Notes: generated by a model not told the origin, from the letters alone. 64,000 nucleotides of DNA from Meconema thalassinum (GCA_946902985.2 OX336393.1:361876779-361940778), one strand, 5' to 3'. Shown: positions 1-11,400, counted from the first letter of the stretch. Translations and numbers: made by a program.

Positions 1-8
1 GATACAGT

Positions 9-341
9 ATTTTTTTTAGCGTATTGCTTTTAGTGCCGGGAGTGTCCGAGGACATGTTCGGCTCGCCAGTTTTGTAGCTGCTTCCAGACGGACACCCAAT
101 GGGTGAGCTACAAGTACCGTTGGGGAGGAAAGTGGGAATGAAAGGTCGAGGAGTTGGAAGGTAGCGGCTGTGGCCTATAGTTAGGGACCAACCCCGGCAT
201 TTGCCTGGAAGTAAGATGGGAAACCACAGAAGACCATCTTCAAGGTTGCCGGCGGGGGGATTCGAACCTCCTCGCCTCCCGGATGTGAGCGACTGCCAGC
301 AGTCATGCCGTAACGACCTCGGCTAACTCACCCGGTACCCT
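9..341 (-). mobile_element. SINE-S1, reverse orientation
   Basis: On the minus strand the element begins with a tRNA-like head (A-box-like GAGTTAGCCGAGG; B box GGTTCGAATCC) near 341 and ends near position 9 in a tail carrying ACATGTCCTCGGACACTCCC. A direct repeat GATACAGT at 1-8 and 342-349 looks like its target-site duplication, although the left copy is cut by the window edge. A plus-strand sister lies at 35160-35487. Its 3' module is shared with SINE-B at 20.5 and 53.0 kb, which have a different head. Confidence 0.85.
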
Positions 342-349
342 GATACAGT

Positions 350-476
350 TAAACACACACTACTACAGTCATCACACAGCAATACAGGTTTTCAGACAAT
401 CATGTTCAACACACATGGGGCTGGTGACCAAGTTTCACAAGCCACTCAAATAAATTAACAACAACAACAACAACAC
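350..476 (+). mobile_element. SINE tail fragment with (AAC)n
   Basis: A diverged copy of the 3' tail seen in the SINE-E/G elements (cacaca, cagtcatcac, then the 'cacatggggctg-gtgacca' stretch), ending in a short (AAC)n run at 456-475. No tRNA-like head is visible, so it is a fragment. Confidence 0.5.
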
Positions 477-1080
477 AGTTGATTCTGTGTCTTGGAAATA
501 CAGAGCTACGAGTCCTTGGAATTAGACACTCTGCTCCACACACCACAGGCTTTATAAAGCATCAACACCAGCGGTAATAAGGAAAACATACAGTACAAGA
601 ATCTCGATTGTGTGAAATCAGTGATAACAATTCACAGTTTAGTTTTATTCCTTGGGTAAAATCTAGAGAAGTTGCTCCTTCTGAAAGTTGTGGAAATCCT
701 GTGCCAAGAAAGAGTTAGCATTAGCCTCTTCTTTTTTTTAACACTCTGCACTTCATGTAATTGTGTTATAGTTCAAGTTTCTTTTAAGAAGATCGAGAAA
801 ATAGCTTCATGAACAATAAATATAGCCTTTTAAAACGACAGTAAGTGTTCCTCATAGTATTCCCTTGTGCGCCATTCATCTTCACCCCTATTTCACTTCT
901 CCTTGCCTCCAACCCTTAAGAAAATAAAAACAAGCAAAATACTTATGTATGAGGAGAACCTTCTTGGAATATTAAGATCATTTCGTATTATATACGAGTG
1001 TCTCGAGGTAAGAGAAAAAGTACTGTGTAGTTTTAACCGGCTGTGATTAATACCACAGGGTATACCATGTTTTACCGTCT
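477..1080. other. No recognisable feature
   Basis: AT-rich intergenic sequence. No reading frame, RNA gene or repeat that recurs elsewhere in the window was recognised. Confidence 0.5.
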
Positions 1081-1093
1081 CACTCAGTTCTGT

Positions 1094-1337
1094 GTCCAGC
1101 TCCGTGGCTAAATGGTTAGCGCGCTAGGCTTTGACCCGAAGTGCCCCGGGTTCGATTTCCGTCCGAGCCATCATGGATTTTAATCTCCTGAGGTTAATTC
1201 CCATGGCTCGGGGACTGAGTGTATGCGACGTCTTCATCATCACTCCATCCTCATTACGACGTGCAGATCGCCCACGGGCGTCGACTAGAAAGATCTGCAC
1301 TCGACGTCTCCGGAGGTCACACGATCGTCATCATCAT
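1094..1337 (+). mobile_element. SINE-S2 with 13-bp target duplication
   Basis: The tRNA-like head starts at about 1096 (GCTCCGTGGCTAAATGG, A-box-like; B box GGGTTCGATTTCC near 1147). A GC-rich body follows and the end is a short (ATC)n run. The element is flanked by a perfect 13-bp direct repeat CACTCAGTTCTGT at 1081-1093 and 1338-1350, which fixes both boundaries and marks a young retroposition. Confidence 0.93.
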
Positions 1338-1509
1338 CACTCAGTTCTGTAAGCCATACGAGAAGCAAATCGCGGTATTTCTAGAAGAAGGGCACACACA
1401 TCAACGGGGGGGAAGGGTCGGGAGGGGCGGGGAAGATGCTCAGTACCCTCCCATAACTGTTACATGTCTGTTTGAGCCTTCTGTCTTTATACTGATTTGA
1501 TGCAGTATT

Positions 1510-1566
1510 CTATGTCTCCCTTTCCTGAGCTAACAGTTTCATCTCTACGTACAATTTACGCCACGG
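1510..1566 (-). pseudogene. Short non-LTR RT C-terminal remnant
   Basis: The minus strand reads LYVEMKLLAQERET then stop. The plus strand at 8555-8626 reads the similar YVEMKRLAQDREAWRAALNQ. The two resemble the extreme C-terminus of a non-LTR reverse transcriptase ORF. The stretch is very short and abuts the fold-back at 1561-1754, so family assignment is tentative. Confidence 0.35.
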
Positions 1567-1754
1567 TGTTTGGTCGGTCAGCTCCGGTTTCGTAGTCGTA
1601 CAGAGGACAGTTGGTGAACCGCAGGCAAGCGCAATTGATGCGTGAATTGCATTCTGCACAACTGACAACTCTCGAATCAATTGCACTTGCCTGAGACTCA
1701 CCGAATGTCCTCTGTACGACTGAGAAACCGGAGTTGACCGACCAAAACCCGTGG
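1561..1754. mobile_element. Fold-back palindrome with ~85-bp arms
   Basis: Left arm 1561-1645 and right arm about 1670-1754 are imperfect inverted copies (CCACGG...TTTGGTCGGTCA against the complement ending CCCGTGG), separated by only about 25 bp. The whole stretch folds into one hairpin. This is the structure of a small fold-back MITE. Two overlapping minus-strand open frames run through it only because of the symmetry. Confidence 0.8.
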
Positions 1755-1921
1755 CGTGAACTGTACCTACCACACCTACACCCGAGGCAATCTGTGAACA
1801 GTGGCGGATGTTGGTTCATTTTTGTCCGACCTATTAAACTACCTCTGAGAGGGTATGGGGCGAGGGGGGATTTTTATTTCTAATAAACATTGCAATGGAT
1901 TGCCAGAAATGTATTATTATT

Positions 1922-2235
1922 GAAAATGAAAATCCACAACCTGCTTCCAGTCGACCGCCCGGGTCAGAGAATGGAATGAGGATATGAACTTTGCCGGCTG
2001 CCGAAGCCTGTCGCACTCCCCTGGGGCAATGATGATTAAATTAATGGCAGATGAAATGAAATGATAGTGGAGAGTGTTGCTGGAAGAAATTTGCGACAGG
2101 GAAAACCGGAGTACCGGGGAAAAGCCTGTCAGCCTCCGCTTTGTCCAGCACAAATCTCACATGGAGTGACCGGGATTTGAACCACGGACCCAGCGGTGAG
2201 TGGCTGGTGTGCTGCCTCCTAAGCCACGGAGGTTC
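1922..2235 (-). mobile_element. SINE-C, reverse orientation
   Basis: On the minus strand the tRNA-like head (CCTCCGTGGCTTAGG; B box GGTTCAAATCCCGG) starts near 2235. The body includes the 'catgtgagatttgtgctgg' segment and ends near 1922. A direct repeat TGTATTATTATT at 1910-1921 and 2236-2247 fits a 12-bp target duplication. A plus-strand copy lies at 33264-33577 and a fragment at 42802-42935. Confidence 0.88.
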
Positions 2236-2237
2236 TG

Positions 2238-2269
2238 TATTATTATTATTATTATTTGTTATTATTACA

Positions 2270-2317
<48 letters not shown>
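2238..2317. repeat. (TTA)n microsatellite
   Basis: About 80 bp of TTA/ATT triplets with small interruptions, immediately next to the SINE-C insertion site. It probably expanded from the AT-rich target. Confidence 0.97.
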
Positions 2318-2399
2318 GCTTTTAGTTTTCCTGAAGGGTAAAACTGTGTTCAATATCTGGTGATATTATTGTAAATTGATCTATAGTTCAATTCCACTT

Positions 2400-3125
2400 G
2401 AAGGGGTCATCGTCCGAAAAGTCCCTGCGGTCAAGTACCTAGGAGAGTGGATCTCGGCAAACCAAAGTGAGAATCTGGCCATAGACAGCAGGTGCACCAA
2501 GTTCGAGAGGGCCTACCACTCCTGCTGCAGCATCTAAGCATCAAAGTTCCTCTCCAAAAACCTCAAACTCAGACACTACAATTCAGTAGTAAAACCATCT
2601 GTTCTGTACAGCTGTGAGTGCCTCGTGATGGCCAGGAAAGGCCCACTCAGGACACTTGAACTCAAGGAGAGGAAGATCCTGCGGATGATACTAGGACCTA
2701 TACGGGAAGAGGGAGGCACCTACAGAATTCGGCACAATGATGAGCTTTACAGCCATCAAGAAGACATGGTGACTTGTATAAGAAAAAGGCGCCCGGCCTT
2801 CTATGGACACTTGACTCGCATGTTCCCTTGCCGGCTCACCAGTAAGATCTTCACAGTGGCAGGAAGAGGGAAGGCCTCTAGGACCAAGTGGATCTCTATG
2901 GTCAGGACGGATTTAGACCACCTAGGGATCCCACTTAACTCCATACAGGACCGCCAACATTTCCGGCAAGCCATCCGACAGGGTGTTTTTCCTGTATCAC
3001 TGACAGCTAGGAAGAACACCGGAGTCAGCAGACCACCATGGACGGAGGAAAGAAAGCTGGCTCATAGTCAGATGATGAAAATGTACTGGAAGAAGAGAAA
3101 AGAGAAAGCGACGAGGAGATACTAG
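2400..3125 (+). pseudogene. Non-LTR retrotransposon RT C-terminal fragment
   Basis: The frame from 2400 reads a 'VPAVKYLGEWIS' thumb-type motif, then 'VLYSCECLVMA' and 'LKERKILRMILGP', the order seen after the catalytic core of non-LTR reverse transcriptases. It continues with 'RKRRPAFYGHLTRM' and a basic C-terminus ending at a stop at 3123-3125. One in-frame TAA at 2535-2537 breaks it, so the open 166 codons from 2625 are not a real gene. The catalytic palm is missing, consistent with 5' truncation. Related fragments lie at 3246-3359 and 56832-57268. Subfamily not assigned. Confidence 0.8.
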
Positions 3126-3245
3126 CACCGTGGACCTCAGTAGGCCCAAACGAAGGAGAAGAAGAAGAACTATAGTTTTCTTATAATTTACAATAATGAA
3201 AAGTAATTAATAAAAAATAAATAAATCGTCTAAAATAAATAAATA

Positions 3246-3359
3246 AAGCCGACGCTGAAAACTGGAATGGCGTGGGCAAAAGAGAGAAAGGAACAACGCC
3301 ATCTACAAATGAAGGAATACTGGACCAATTTTAAAGCCAAGAGAAAACAGCTGCTTTAA
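3246..3359 (+). pseudogene. Second C-terminal fragment of the same LINE family
   Basis: The plus frame reads 'TGMAWAKERKEQRHLQMKEYW' in pieces and ends 'KRKQLL' stop. It aligns with 'TGIIWTKERKEKHSQRMRKYW' of the 57.1-kb fragment and 'TEERKLAHSQMMKMYW' of the 3.1-kb fragment. It is a short 5'-truncated copy separated from the previous fragment by about 120 bp of A-rich sequence. Confidence 0.7.
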
Positions 3360-3443
3360 ATACATAGGGGCGACCCAACCACGAAATGTTCAGCACTATT
3401 GAATACTAAAAAGGAAAATGATGGAGCACATCTACGATTCATA

Positions 3444-3969
3444 AGGTGGCTTCGGTGGCATAGTTGGTAGCATGCTGAGCTTCTATGCCCAAGATAGCGG
3501 GTTCAAACCCGGCCGAAGCCGTCGGATTTTTAAGAGCGTTAAACATCCCTCAGTATGCCTTCCTTCGGAGGGGAAGTAAAGCCGGCGGTCCTATGTCATA
3601 GATTTACGGCATGTTACAGAACTTTCCACTAATTACACCTGTGTGAAACTAAATTGTATAGGTTAAGAATGTAAACAACGCTCTTAGGTTGCTACGTTCG
3701 TTGCCAAGAGCCGACTGCGGTGGCGTCTGGTAGCTAAGTTCTGAACTATGCCTAGTAGTAGTTGACGGTGGCGTTTGGCGGCAAAATTAGCAACTATTTG
3801 AAAAATTCAAAGTTGCAGTCCTTACTTGAATTTAAAAAACAGATACACACACTAAGACAGTCATTACAATTAACACCGGTTATCAGACAGATTCTACACA
3901 CACCCAAAGTACACGGGGCTACATGACCGCGTTTTCGCAGCTCCTAAACTAAGGAACCAACCAACCCAC
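3444..3969 (+). mobile_element. SINE-A, full length, 12-bp target duplication
   Basis: The head is an almost complete tRNA-like cloverleaf (GGCTTCGG...CCGAAGCC acceptor arms; B box GGGTTCAAACCCGG). A long body and a 3' module (GGGGCTACATGACCGCG) follow, ending in GGAACCAACCAACC. A 12-bp direct repeat CTACGATTCATA at 3432-3443 and 3970-3981 bounds it. Other copies: 21622-22148, 36101-36613, 37503-37999, 59193-59530 and 60045-60550. Confidence 0.93.
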
Positions 3970-3997
3970 CTACGATTCATATAATATGCAATAATTA

Positions 3998-4386
3998 ATA
4001 TTTTTTTAATATCGTATGGCCTCGGAGGCCGGGTGTAAGCTTTGTAATTTGACACCCAGAGGGTACCTTGCATGTCGAATTTCGTTGTTCTTTGAATATC
4101 TATGAAAGTCAAGGAGGTTAGATATCTAAGCTCCTTGAACACTATAGGGCTTTCTAGTAGATAAATGAGGAACTTTGGGTTGGTGGAAACTCCCGAGATT
4201 AATTTTGCCATTATGAACACAGCCTGATGAATTCAAATGGGTGCTTTGCCATACCAACATCGTATGACATGCGTGTCGTATTTTTGCCGCCTTTCAAAAA
4301 AAATCACTTACCATGGCCAGGAGCGAACCTGCAATCTTGGGGTTCTTAGACCGATACGCTATCCACTCACCCGCCGTAGCAAGCTA
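3998..4386 (-). mobile_element. SINE-D, reverse orientation, 12-bp target duplication
   Basis: The head on the minus strand near 4386 is tRNA-like (GGGTGAGTGGATAGCG; B box GGTTCGCTCC). The tail contains GCCATACGATA followed by T/A. Direct repeat ATGCAATAATTA at 3986-3997 and 4387-4398. It inserted just 16 bp beyond the end of SINE-A. Copies also at 12665, 38361, 42248, 62247 and 63446. Confidence 0.9.
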
Positions 4387-4399
4387 ATGCAATAATTAT

Positions 4400-4800
4400 T
4401 GATGGCTTCAATGTCACGCCGAAATATGTACGACATTTAAATACTTATTAAACAATTGAATAGTTGTCTCTTAATTTGTGTTGATTGGCGTAGCATTTCT
4501 AAGAATAATCTATTAATCAATACAGTAAGCATTGTTTTATCTGGCCTCGTTGTATCACATAAAGTCAACAATCAGCTCCTAAGAATATCTTTAAAATTGA
4601 GAAGTGAAATTATATATCCCACTATTTTATTAACTTGGTATTTTATTAATTGCATTATGACATATAGTGTTAAAGTGAATTTGAGTGTATTTTAATTATT
4701 TTTTTTGTAATAATGAATTGTTTTAAAATGAGTGATTTAGGATAGCGTGTGTATGTATAAAGAAGTAATGTAACCAGTGATGGACGAAGCAAAGAGGATA
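4400..4800. other. No recognisable feature
   Basis: AT-rich. An open frame at 4456-4695 has no recognisable motif and biased AT composition; I do not call it a gene. Confidence 0.45.
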
Positions 4801-4804
4801 TAAA

Positions 4805-6224
4805 CAAGAAGTTCCGTGACGAAATAAAGAGCCTGCTTTTCTTAAAATTTAAGATTCATGCCAATGATTAATCTATAAGGATCTATCTAGAATAATGACG
4901 AAATTAAGTTGGTAATACCGAAATTTCTAATTAGTTCGAAATACTGTATAGCCTACCTGGCATAATGTAGCCTAATAGAGAACTACAGTCGTCAGCCCTG
5001 GTAACTGAATATATTCTTAGTTGCATCTCCTACATAATACAAAATTTGGTTGAAGTCCAATGGATAGCATGGACGTTACATGCAGTTAAACATTGGATCT
5101 AACAGCACGCGTAAAATCATGTTGGCAACAATGACATAAATGTATTGGTCAGAAATAATCTGGAATAATATGATCTATTGTTGTGTCAATTTTGAATGAA
5201 ATCCATTAGTTAGTATAGAAGTTACATGCATTTTAAAATTGGACCTATCAGCAGGCTTAGAATCATGTTGGCAGCACTGGCGTAGGCCTATATTAGTTAT
5301 TCCAAATTAATCTAGAATGCCAGGCACTATACGTGTGCAAAGTTTAGAACTATTGGCTTGTATACTTTCTGATATATTGATATTAGGGTAACAAAAATAG
5401 AGACAGTATTTATTAACTGTTGGCAGCCCTGGTTGCTCTTAAGAATACGCATAGTCATATCTGTTATGATACACATAGCACACACGAAATTTGATTGAAA
5501 TCCAAATGATAGTATAGAAGTTACATGTATTTAAAGTTGGACCTCTCAGCAGGCTTAGAATCATGTTGGTAGCACTGACGTATATAAGTTACTCCAAATT
5601 AATATAGAATATCAGGTACTATACGTGTGCAATGTTTAAAGCTGTCGGCTTGCATACTTTCTGATATATGGGTATTTGGATTATAATTTATTAAATGTTG
5701 GCAGTCCTGGTGGCTCTTAAGAATATGCTCAGTCATATCTGTTTATGTGCATATAGCACATACGAAATTTGGTTGAAATCCAATTGATAGTGTAGAAGTT
5801 ATATGCATTTAAAATTTTGACTTATCAGCAGGCTTATAATCATTTTGGCAACACTGCCATGCATGGCCTCCTGGAAATTAAACTGCAATATTATTATCTA
5901 TCCGTGTGCCAATTTTCAAATAGCTCCCATTCATACCTTCCATGATATCCAACATAGAGCTGAAATTTCAATTGCGATTTTTCAGCAGTTGGTAGCACTG
6001 ACATCATTTTCAAATATGGCCGTTAGATATTCAGGTATAGATCTTTACTCCTACCAAATTTTGTTTTGATTGCTCCAGCCGTTGATAGGGGGGGGGGGGA
6101 CACACACACGCAGACAGACAGACAGACAGTCAGAAGGACAGACAGACAGACAGACATACATTTGCCCGATCTCATAAGTCTACTTTTTCCTTATTTTTGC
6201 AAAATGTGAAAAGTAGGCTAAAAA
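4805..6224 (-). mobile_element. FB-J element, copy 1 (terminal-hairpin non-autonomous element)
   Basis: One end is CAAGAAGTTCCGTGACGAA near 4805. The other is an imperfect hairpin AGTCTACTTTTTCC...GAAAAGTAGGCT ending near 6224, preceded by a (GACA)n-type microsatellite and a C/G tract. The body has internal repeat blocks at about 5221, 5521 and 5791 (aagttacatg..., ...tcagcaggctta) with the 'ttggcaacactg' motif. A copy in opposite orientation is at 55186-56595. No coding capacity. The CAAG-GTTCCGTGA end is shared with FB-I, so the two families are related. Confidence 0.8.
6088..6165. repeat. G tract and (GACA)n microsatellite inside FB-J
   Basis: A run of about 10 G followed by CA and GACA repeats. 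It occupies the same relative position as the CTGT repeats of the 55-kb copy and the GT/CA repeats of FB-I and FB-K. Confidence 0.9.
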
Positions 6225-6225
6225 T

Positions 6226-6681
6226 AGGTTAGCACAGGCAAAGAAAGCATTTCTACAGAAATGGAATCTGTTGACATCGAACATAGATTTAGGTATTAGG
6301 AAGTCATATTTGAAAGCCCTTGTCTGTAGCGTGGCGCTCCATGCAAGTGAAACTTGGTGTGTTGGAGCAACAGAAAAGAGGAAAATTGAAGCGTTTGAAA
6401 TGTGGTGTTACTAGAGAAGGGTGAAGATCAGATGGGTAGACAGGGTTACAAATGAAGAAGTATTAAGACTATTGGGAGAGGAGAGTTGTTTCTGGCGACT
6501 ACTAATACAGGGAAGAGATAGGTTGGTAGGACACATACTAAGACACCCAGGAATATCAAACTTAGTTATGGAAGGAAGGGTTGAGGATAACTGTAGGGGT
6601 GGACTAAGGTTAGTAGATTACGTTAAACAGATTGCCTCGGATGTAGGGTGTGTTATAAGAGCATCCAGCGCAGGGGGATGA
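6226..6681 (+). pseudogene. Non-LTR RT C-terminal fragment
   Basis: The frame from 6226 reads RLAQAKKAFLQKWNLLTSN, then 'SVALHASETW', 'KIEAFEMWCY', an in-frame TAG at 6412-6414, 'VRWVDRVTNEEVL'-type sequence and 'DRLVGHILRHPG'. This order (AKKAF, SETW, EAFEMWCYRR, RVTNEEVL, GHILRH) is characteristic of the region after the palm of insect non-LTR reverse transcriptases. The palm itself is absent. The 5' edge coincides with the FB-J terminus, so FB-J either inserted into it or was followed by a truncated LINE. Not functional. Confidence 0.82.
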
Positions 6682-6916
6682 CAGTTCATAGGGAGCGCGT
6701 GGGTCGGGGTAAGGCCCTGTACTGTTTGTTCTGCCAACCAATGAAGAATTAATTTTAGAGCTAAGGTTCCGTAGTTGGCACTCATGAACGTTCACATCAA
6801 ACCGAATGGCGGAAGCGGGAATAGTCTGTTTTGATTGATTTTCCTCGTGGTGTTGTTGGTTGTTTTGATTTGTTCAGTATTTTGATTATTTATTTGAATT
6901 GAATTGAGAGTCAATC

Positions 6917-7024
6917 ATGCCACTGCAAGGGAGGAAAAATTGCCAAGCACCGGGATGTAAGAATTATAATGATAGTAAGAACAATACGGCAATTTTCATC
7001 TTCCTGGTGTTGACCATGTGTAAA
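6917..7024 (+). pseudogene. Possible THAP-type zinc-finger start, frameshifted
   Basis: ATG at 6917 opens MPLQGRKNCQAPGCKNYND; the next bases encode FHLPGVDHV only after a +1 shift. A C-x4-C near the N-terminus followed about 15 residues on by FHLP resembles the first half of a THAP domain. THAP domains occur in host regulators and in P-element-like transposases. The second Cys-His pair is not visible and the frame is broken. Could be a pseudo-exon or coincidence. Confidence 0.3.
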
Positions 7025-7029
7025 ACTAG

Positions 7030-7620
7030 TGGGCAATATGGACTACTCTCGAATAAAAATATATAGAGAATAAATATGTGCATTTCATCTCTTGTTTGTT
7101 TTCTTACCCATTCTCCTTTGCATTGCAATAAAATTTGTGGTTTAGGGCTACGGGGAGGGGTGGGTGGCAGCGGGCATGCTAGGCAAAAAGTGAGGTTATG
7201 GCAATGTAGTGTGAGCATTTGGACAGTTTTCTTTATATTCATCGAATATCCCAACAATTCTGTCGAGTATGAGAGCCTTTTTAATTAGCCTAGAGGTGAA
7301 TTAAGCTCTAGAACGGCATTTACTGTGTCCTTCGTGACAAATCTATTGCCAACATTGATATATATCCAAATGTATTATTTTCCTATCTGGACGTATATTT
7401 CAGCGCCTCGCGAAAGGTGCAGTTATGTTTGTGTTATTTTCATCAATAATCAATAACACATCGCAGAACATACTGTTCATTTACGTGTAATAAAGGCTAC
7501 ATTCATATGGCTTTTTACTTTTTATGTTGACAGACTTGGCAGTACAATCCATAGCCTCAGGCGGTGTTCTCTCTCGGAAATTCTATAACCAAAAGTGACG
7601 AATCTCTTATACTTACATGA
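7030..7620. other. No recognisable feature
   Basis: AT-rich; open frames at 6964-7257 (minus) and 7076-7288 (plus) overlap each other and show no domain. Confidence 0.45.
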
Positions 7621-7626
7621 TCCTTG

Positions 7627-8544
7627 ATCCAGCGTTTAGGAAAGACTGTGGGTCTTATGGGCTTTTACTTATAACAGAAACCCCCTTCCCCCCTTTCCCA
7701 CCACTGGTTTTGTTACCACACCTTTTATCATGAAGGAACTCTGAACATATATATTTTTCGTCATAATAGCTTCCTACAATTATCTGCCAATTGATTAACT
7801 TTGTTATTGCATACAAATATCGTTTATATTACGTCTTAGTGATTTAAACATTTTCGAGGTTAGCACGCTGGAAGGAAGAGCCTCGTGCAGTTCTGCATGC
7901 TCGCCTGGAGTGGAGCACGTGCTCAGTTCCGCCGGCAACATAAGTTCTGAAGCACTATTCGTCATTGGTGTTATTGTTGTGTGTCTGTTTTATTTTCTGT
8001 TCGATCGAATCAGGGCTGCCGACAGTTGGGTTCGACCCCACTATCTCCCGAATGCAAGCTAACCGCATGGCTAACTCACTACAATGTTACAAATATAAAT
8101 CTAAACAAAACAACAAGAATAGAATTGAATGAAACTAAATTATAGCCCAACTACTAACAAAAAAAAGTGATGATCAACAGTATTGCTGACGTAAAAATTG
8201 TTAACATCGTCAGCATACATCCGAGAATGAAGGAAGGAAGGGAGGGTTGTGCTCTCGACACCTGTCAATCAGTAATGCGTCATACCACAACGAAACGAAT
8301 GTCGTTATTGGTTCTCTTCGCGTACGGTATCCTTAATACTGGTCAAATCCGTTAACACCTGCAAAACTGCTCCTTCTTGTGCGTGTTCTATTTCAGGTAG
8401 CTGCTGGGGTTGTGTTGTCTCGCTAACTTAAGAAAGCGCAGTACTCGAAGCGGGTGAACATAACGTATGACGTCAGCGCTACCTCTGCCTAGAGTTAGCA
8501 ACACTGACGCCATAAGACTCCACAGTCTTTTCTAAACGCTGGAT
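7627..8544. mobile_element. Non-autonomous element with ~34-bp inverted ends
   Basis: The left end 7627-7660 (ATCCAGCGTTTAG...CTTATGG) is the inverted copy of 8511-8544 (CATAAGACT...CTAAACGCTGGAT) with few mismatches. The interior contains a tRNA-like SINE fragment (8008-8076) and no coding sequence. I see no clear target duplication, so the superfamily is undetermined. Confidence 0.7.
8008..8076 (-). mobile_element. tRNA-like SINE head fragment
   Basis: The minus strand reads GAGTTAGCCATGCGGTTAGC (A-box-like) then GGGGTCGAACCC (B box) at tRNA-like spacing. No body matching the other SINEs follows, so this is a fragment or pseudo-tRNA. Confidence 0.5.
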
Positions 8545-8554
8545 GCTCTATAGC

Positions 8555-8626
8555 TATGTAGAGATGAAACGACTGGCTCAAGACAGGGAAGCATGGAGGG
8601 CTGCATTAAACCAGTCAAAAGACTGT
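8555..8626 (+). pseudogene. Short non-LTR RT C-terminal remnant
   Basis: Reads YVEMKRLAQDREAWRAALNQ, similar to the minus-strand remnant at 1510-1566. Directly adjacent to the inverted-end element. Too short for subfamily assignment. Confidence 0.4.
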
Positions 8627-9418
8627 AGCCTCATACACACGATATGATAAATAAGAGCCCTTTCTGTCCCCGAGATATGTACTGTTTTTAATAGAAACAA
8701 GATTGGCATTGTATTGGCACGGAAATATATTAACTCCTGAGAACTGGCATGAAGAAATATAACACGATGAATTGCGCTGGGCCATTTTGACCCGTAGTGT
8801 GGTACTCCCTTTATATCGTACTCGTACGGATTTTAATGTAGTAATTTTACACGATGTCCTCCAATGGACTATTTCCAATATAAAATGAGCTTTATTTATA
8901 ACTAGCTGAAGTACCCGTGCTTCGCTACGCGTCATAAATAAAATAAAATGTGAAGGTGACAGTTAAAACAGGGGATAGGCGACTTGCTGCGCAGAGGGAG
9001 ATTAAGGATGGAACATTTTGTCCAACTACACCGCTCGGCGTTGACCGTGTTTTATAGCACAAATTTAGGTTTTACTCGCGAACGGTTGGAGATACCTTTC
9101 GGATAGAAAATGTAATTTTAAACCTCGTATATGCCATCAAAAGTTTGCTAATTCTTAGCGTTCTCTTTTCATTTGAAATGGAAATATGAAATTTTTAAAC
9201 CAAAGGGTGTAGTGACGTCACTAAAATGGTCGCCATCTTTAAATAGTGCAAAGTATTGAAATCAAAATATCCTATATGTTAACCAGGTAAATCAGCTACT
9301 TCCATGTAAAATTCATGTAAATCGGACCAGTGGTACTTGCGTGATTGAGTAATACACAGACACACACCATCTAATTTTTAGCCACGCTTCGTTCGCGTCA
9401 TAGTCGTGTCATATTTTT

Positions 9419-9684
9419 ATTCAATGAAATGCAGGTTTAACCCCGTTAACATCCCTTTAGAACCTGAATATCCAAAAATCCCTCCTTAGTAGACGTTTTC
9501 GACACACAACAAACATATCCCCAAAGTATAATTCTGCTAACATTAATAGTTTGGGTTGGTCGATGAGATTGAACATCCAAAAGTCCTTCCTTAGTGGACG
9601 TTTTTCTTCCAGAATTTCACCCCTCCCCATATGCCCCTTAAATTGGATTTATGAAAAAACGGTCGAACACCTATTTATTTTATT

Positions 9685-9749
<65 letters not shown>

Positions 9750-11400
9750 AGCTGATTGATTTCCTCCGAGTTTCAAACTCCTCGCCTATGTCGTTTAAGA
9801 AATACACGCTCCGTTAGGAATCCTTCAACCCCCACTATTCACCCCTTTCACCTCATAATAATACACCACATCGAAAAACCCTTAGACACATGTCTGCTTA
9901 TTTTTAATGATTAGTTTATATGCCGAGTATCACATCCACAAATTAAACCACTCGTGAGATATTGTTATTCAATAAAATGCAGGTTTAACCCCCTTAAGAC
10001 CCCTTTAGAGCCTGAATATCCAAAAATCCTCCCTTAGTGTACGGTTTTGACATACAACGAACATATCCCCAAAATGCCATGTTTCCAACTTCAATATTAT
10101 TGGCTGGGCGATGATGAGTGAGTGAATGAGCCAGGACATTTTCTTTCATTTCTTTTTCTTCAGAATTTCACCCCTCCAGATGAACCTCTTCAATTTGATT
10201 GATCAAAAAAAACTGTCGAATAGTTATTTACTTACTTACTTACTTACTTACTTATTTACTTTAAAGCAGATTTTCCCCCTGAGTTTGATGAGTCTGTCAG
10301 TCAGTCAATCAGTTAGTACACATTCTTTCCTGCCCCCCCCCCCCCGAATTTCACCCCTCTCCATGGGCCCCTTAAATTGGATTTGTTAAAAAACGGTCAA
10401 ACACATATTAACATATTTTTATGCTGATTTTTTTCCGCTGAGTTTCAAACTCCTCGCCTAGTCGTTTAAGAGATACACGCTCCGTTAGGAATCTTTCAAT
10501 CCCTACTTTTCACCCCTTCACCTCATAATATACACCACATCGAAAAACCCTCAGAAACGCGTCTTCTTACTTTCTAATGATGAGTTTATATGCCGTGTAT
10601 CACATCCCCCAATGAAACCAATCGGGAGATATTGTTATTCAATGAAATGCAAGTTTAACCCACTTAAGAGCCCTTAAGACCCCTTTAGAACCTGAATATC
10701 CGAAAATCCTCCCTTAGTAGACGGCTTTGACATACAATGAACATATCTCCAAACTGTCTTGTTTCTAACTTCAATAATTTTGGCTGGGCGATGATGAGTG
10801 AGTGAGTGAGTGAGTGAGTTAGTCAGGACATTTTCTTTCAATTTTCTTTTTTCAGAATTTCACCCCTCCCCATGAACCCCTTAAATTTGATTTAAGAAAA
10901 AAAAACTGTCGAACAGCTATTTACTTACTTTAAAGCAGTTTTTCCCCCTGAGTTTGATGAGTGAATCAGTCAGTCAATCAGTTAGGACACTTTCTTTCCT
11001 GTCCGCCCCCCCCCCCAGAATTTCACCCCTCCCCACGGGCACCTTAAATTGGGTTTATGAAAAAATCGGTCAAACACATATTTACTTATTTTTATGCTGA
11101 TTTTTTTCCGCTGAGTTTCAAACTCCTCGCCTATATCGTTTAAGAGATACATGCTTCGTCAGGAATCTTTCAATCCCCACATCTCACCCCTTTCACCTCA
11201 TAATATACGCCACATCGAAAAACCCTCAGACTCGTGTCTTCTTATTTTTAATGATGAGTTTATGTGCCGAGTATCACATCCCCCAATGAAACCAATCGGG
11301 AGATATTGCTATTCAATGAAATGCAGGTCTACCCCCTTAACACCCCTTTAGAACCTGAATATACAAAAATCCTCTCTTAGTGGGCATTTGCGGCCCTTGG
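9419..11400. repeat. Tandem ~550-674-bp units inside Helitron-C
   Basis: The segment starting ATTCAATGAAATGCAGG recurs at 9419, 9967, 10637 and 11311 (spacing 548, 670, 674). Each unit contains 'gaacctgaatat', 'aatttcacccctcc' and 'ccgagtttcaaactcctcgcc'-type landmarks. The spacing differs mainly because the second and third units carry an extra 'gatgagtgagtgag' segment. Confidence 0.9.
9670..9748. repeat. (TTTA)n microsatellite
   Basis: About 75 bp of ATTT repeats in the first Helitron-C unit. The second unit has (CTTA)n at the homologous place (10229-10258) and the third only a remnant, so the site mutates repeatedly by slippage. Confidence 0.95.

Noticed and set aside
3449..3521. Functional tRNA gene at the SINE-A head
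   Set aside because: Cloverleaf ends pair, but the anticodon stem and T stem have mismatches and the sequence continues into a SINE body with a target duplication.
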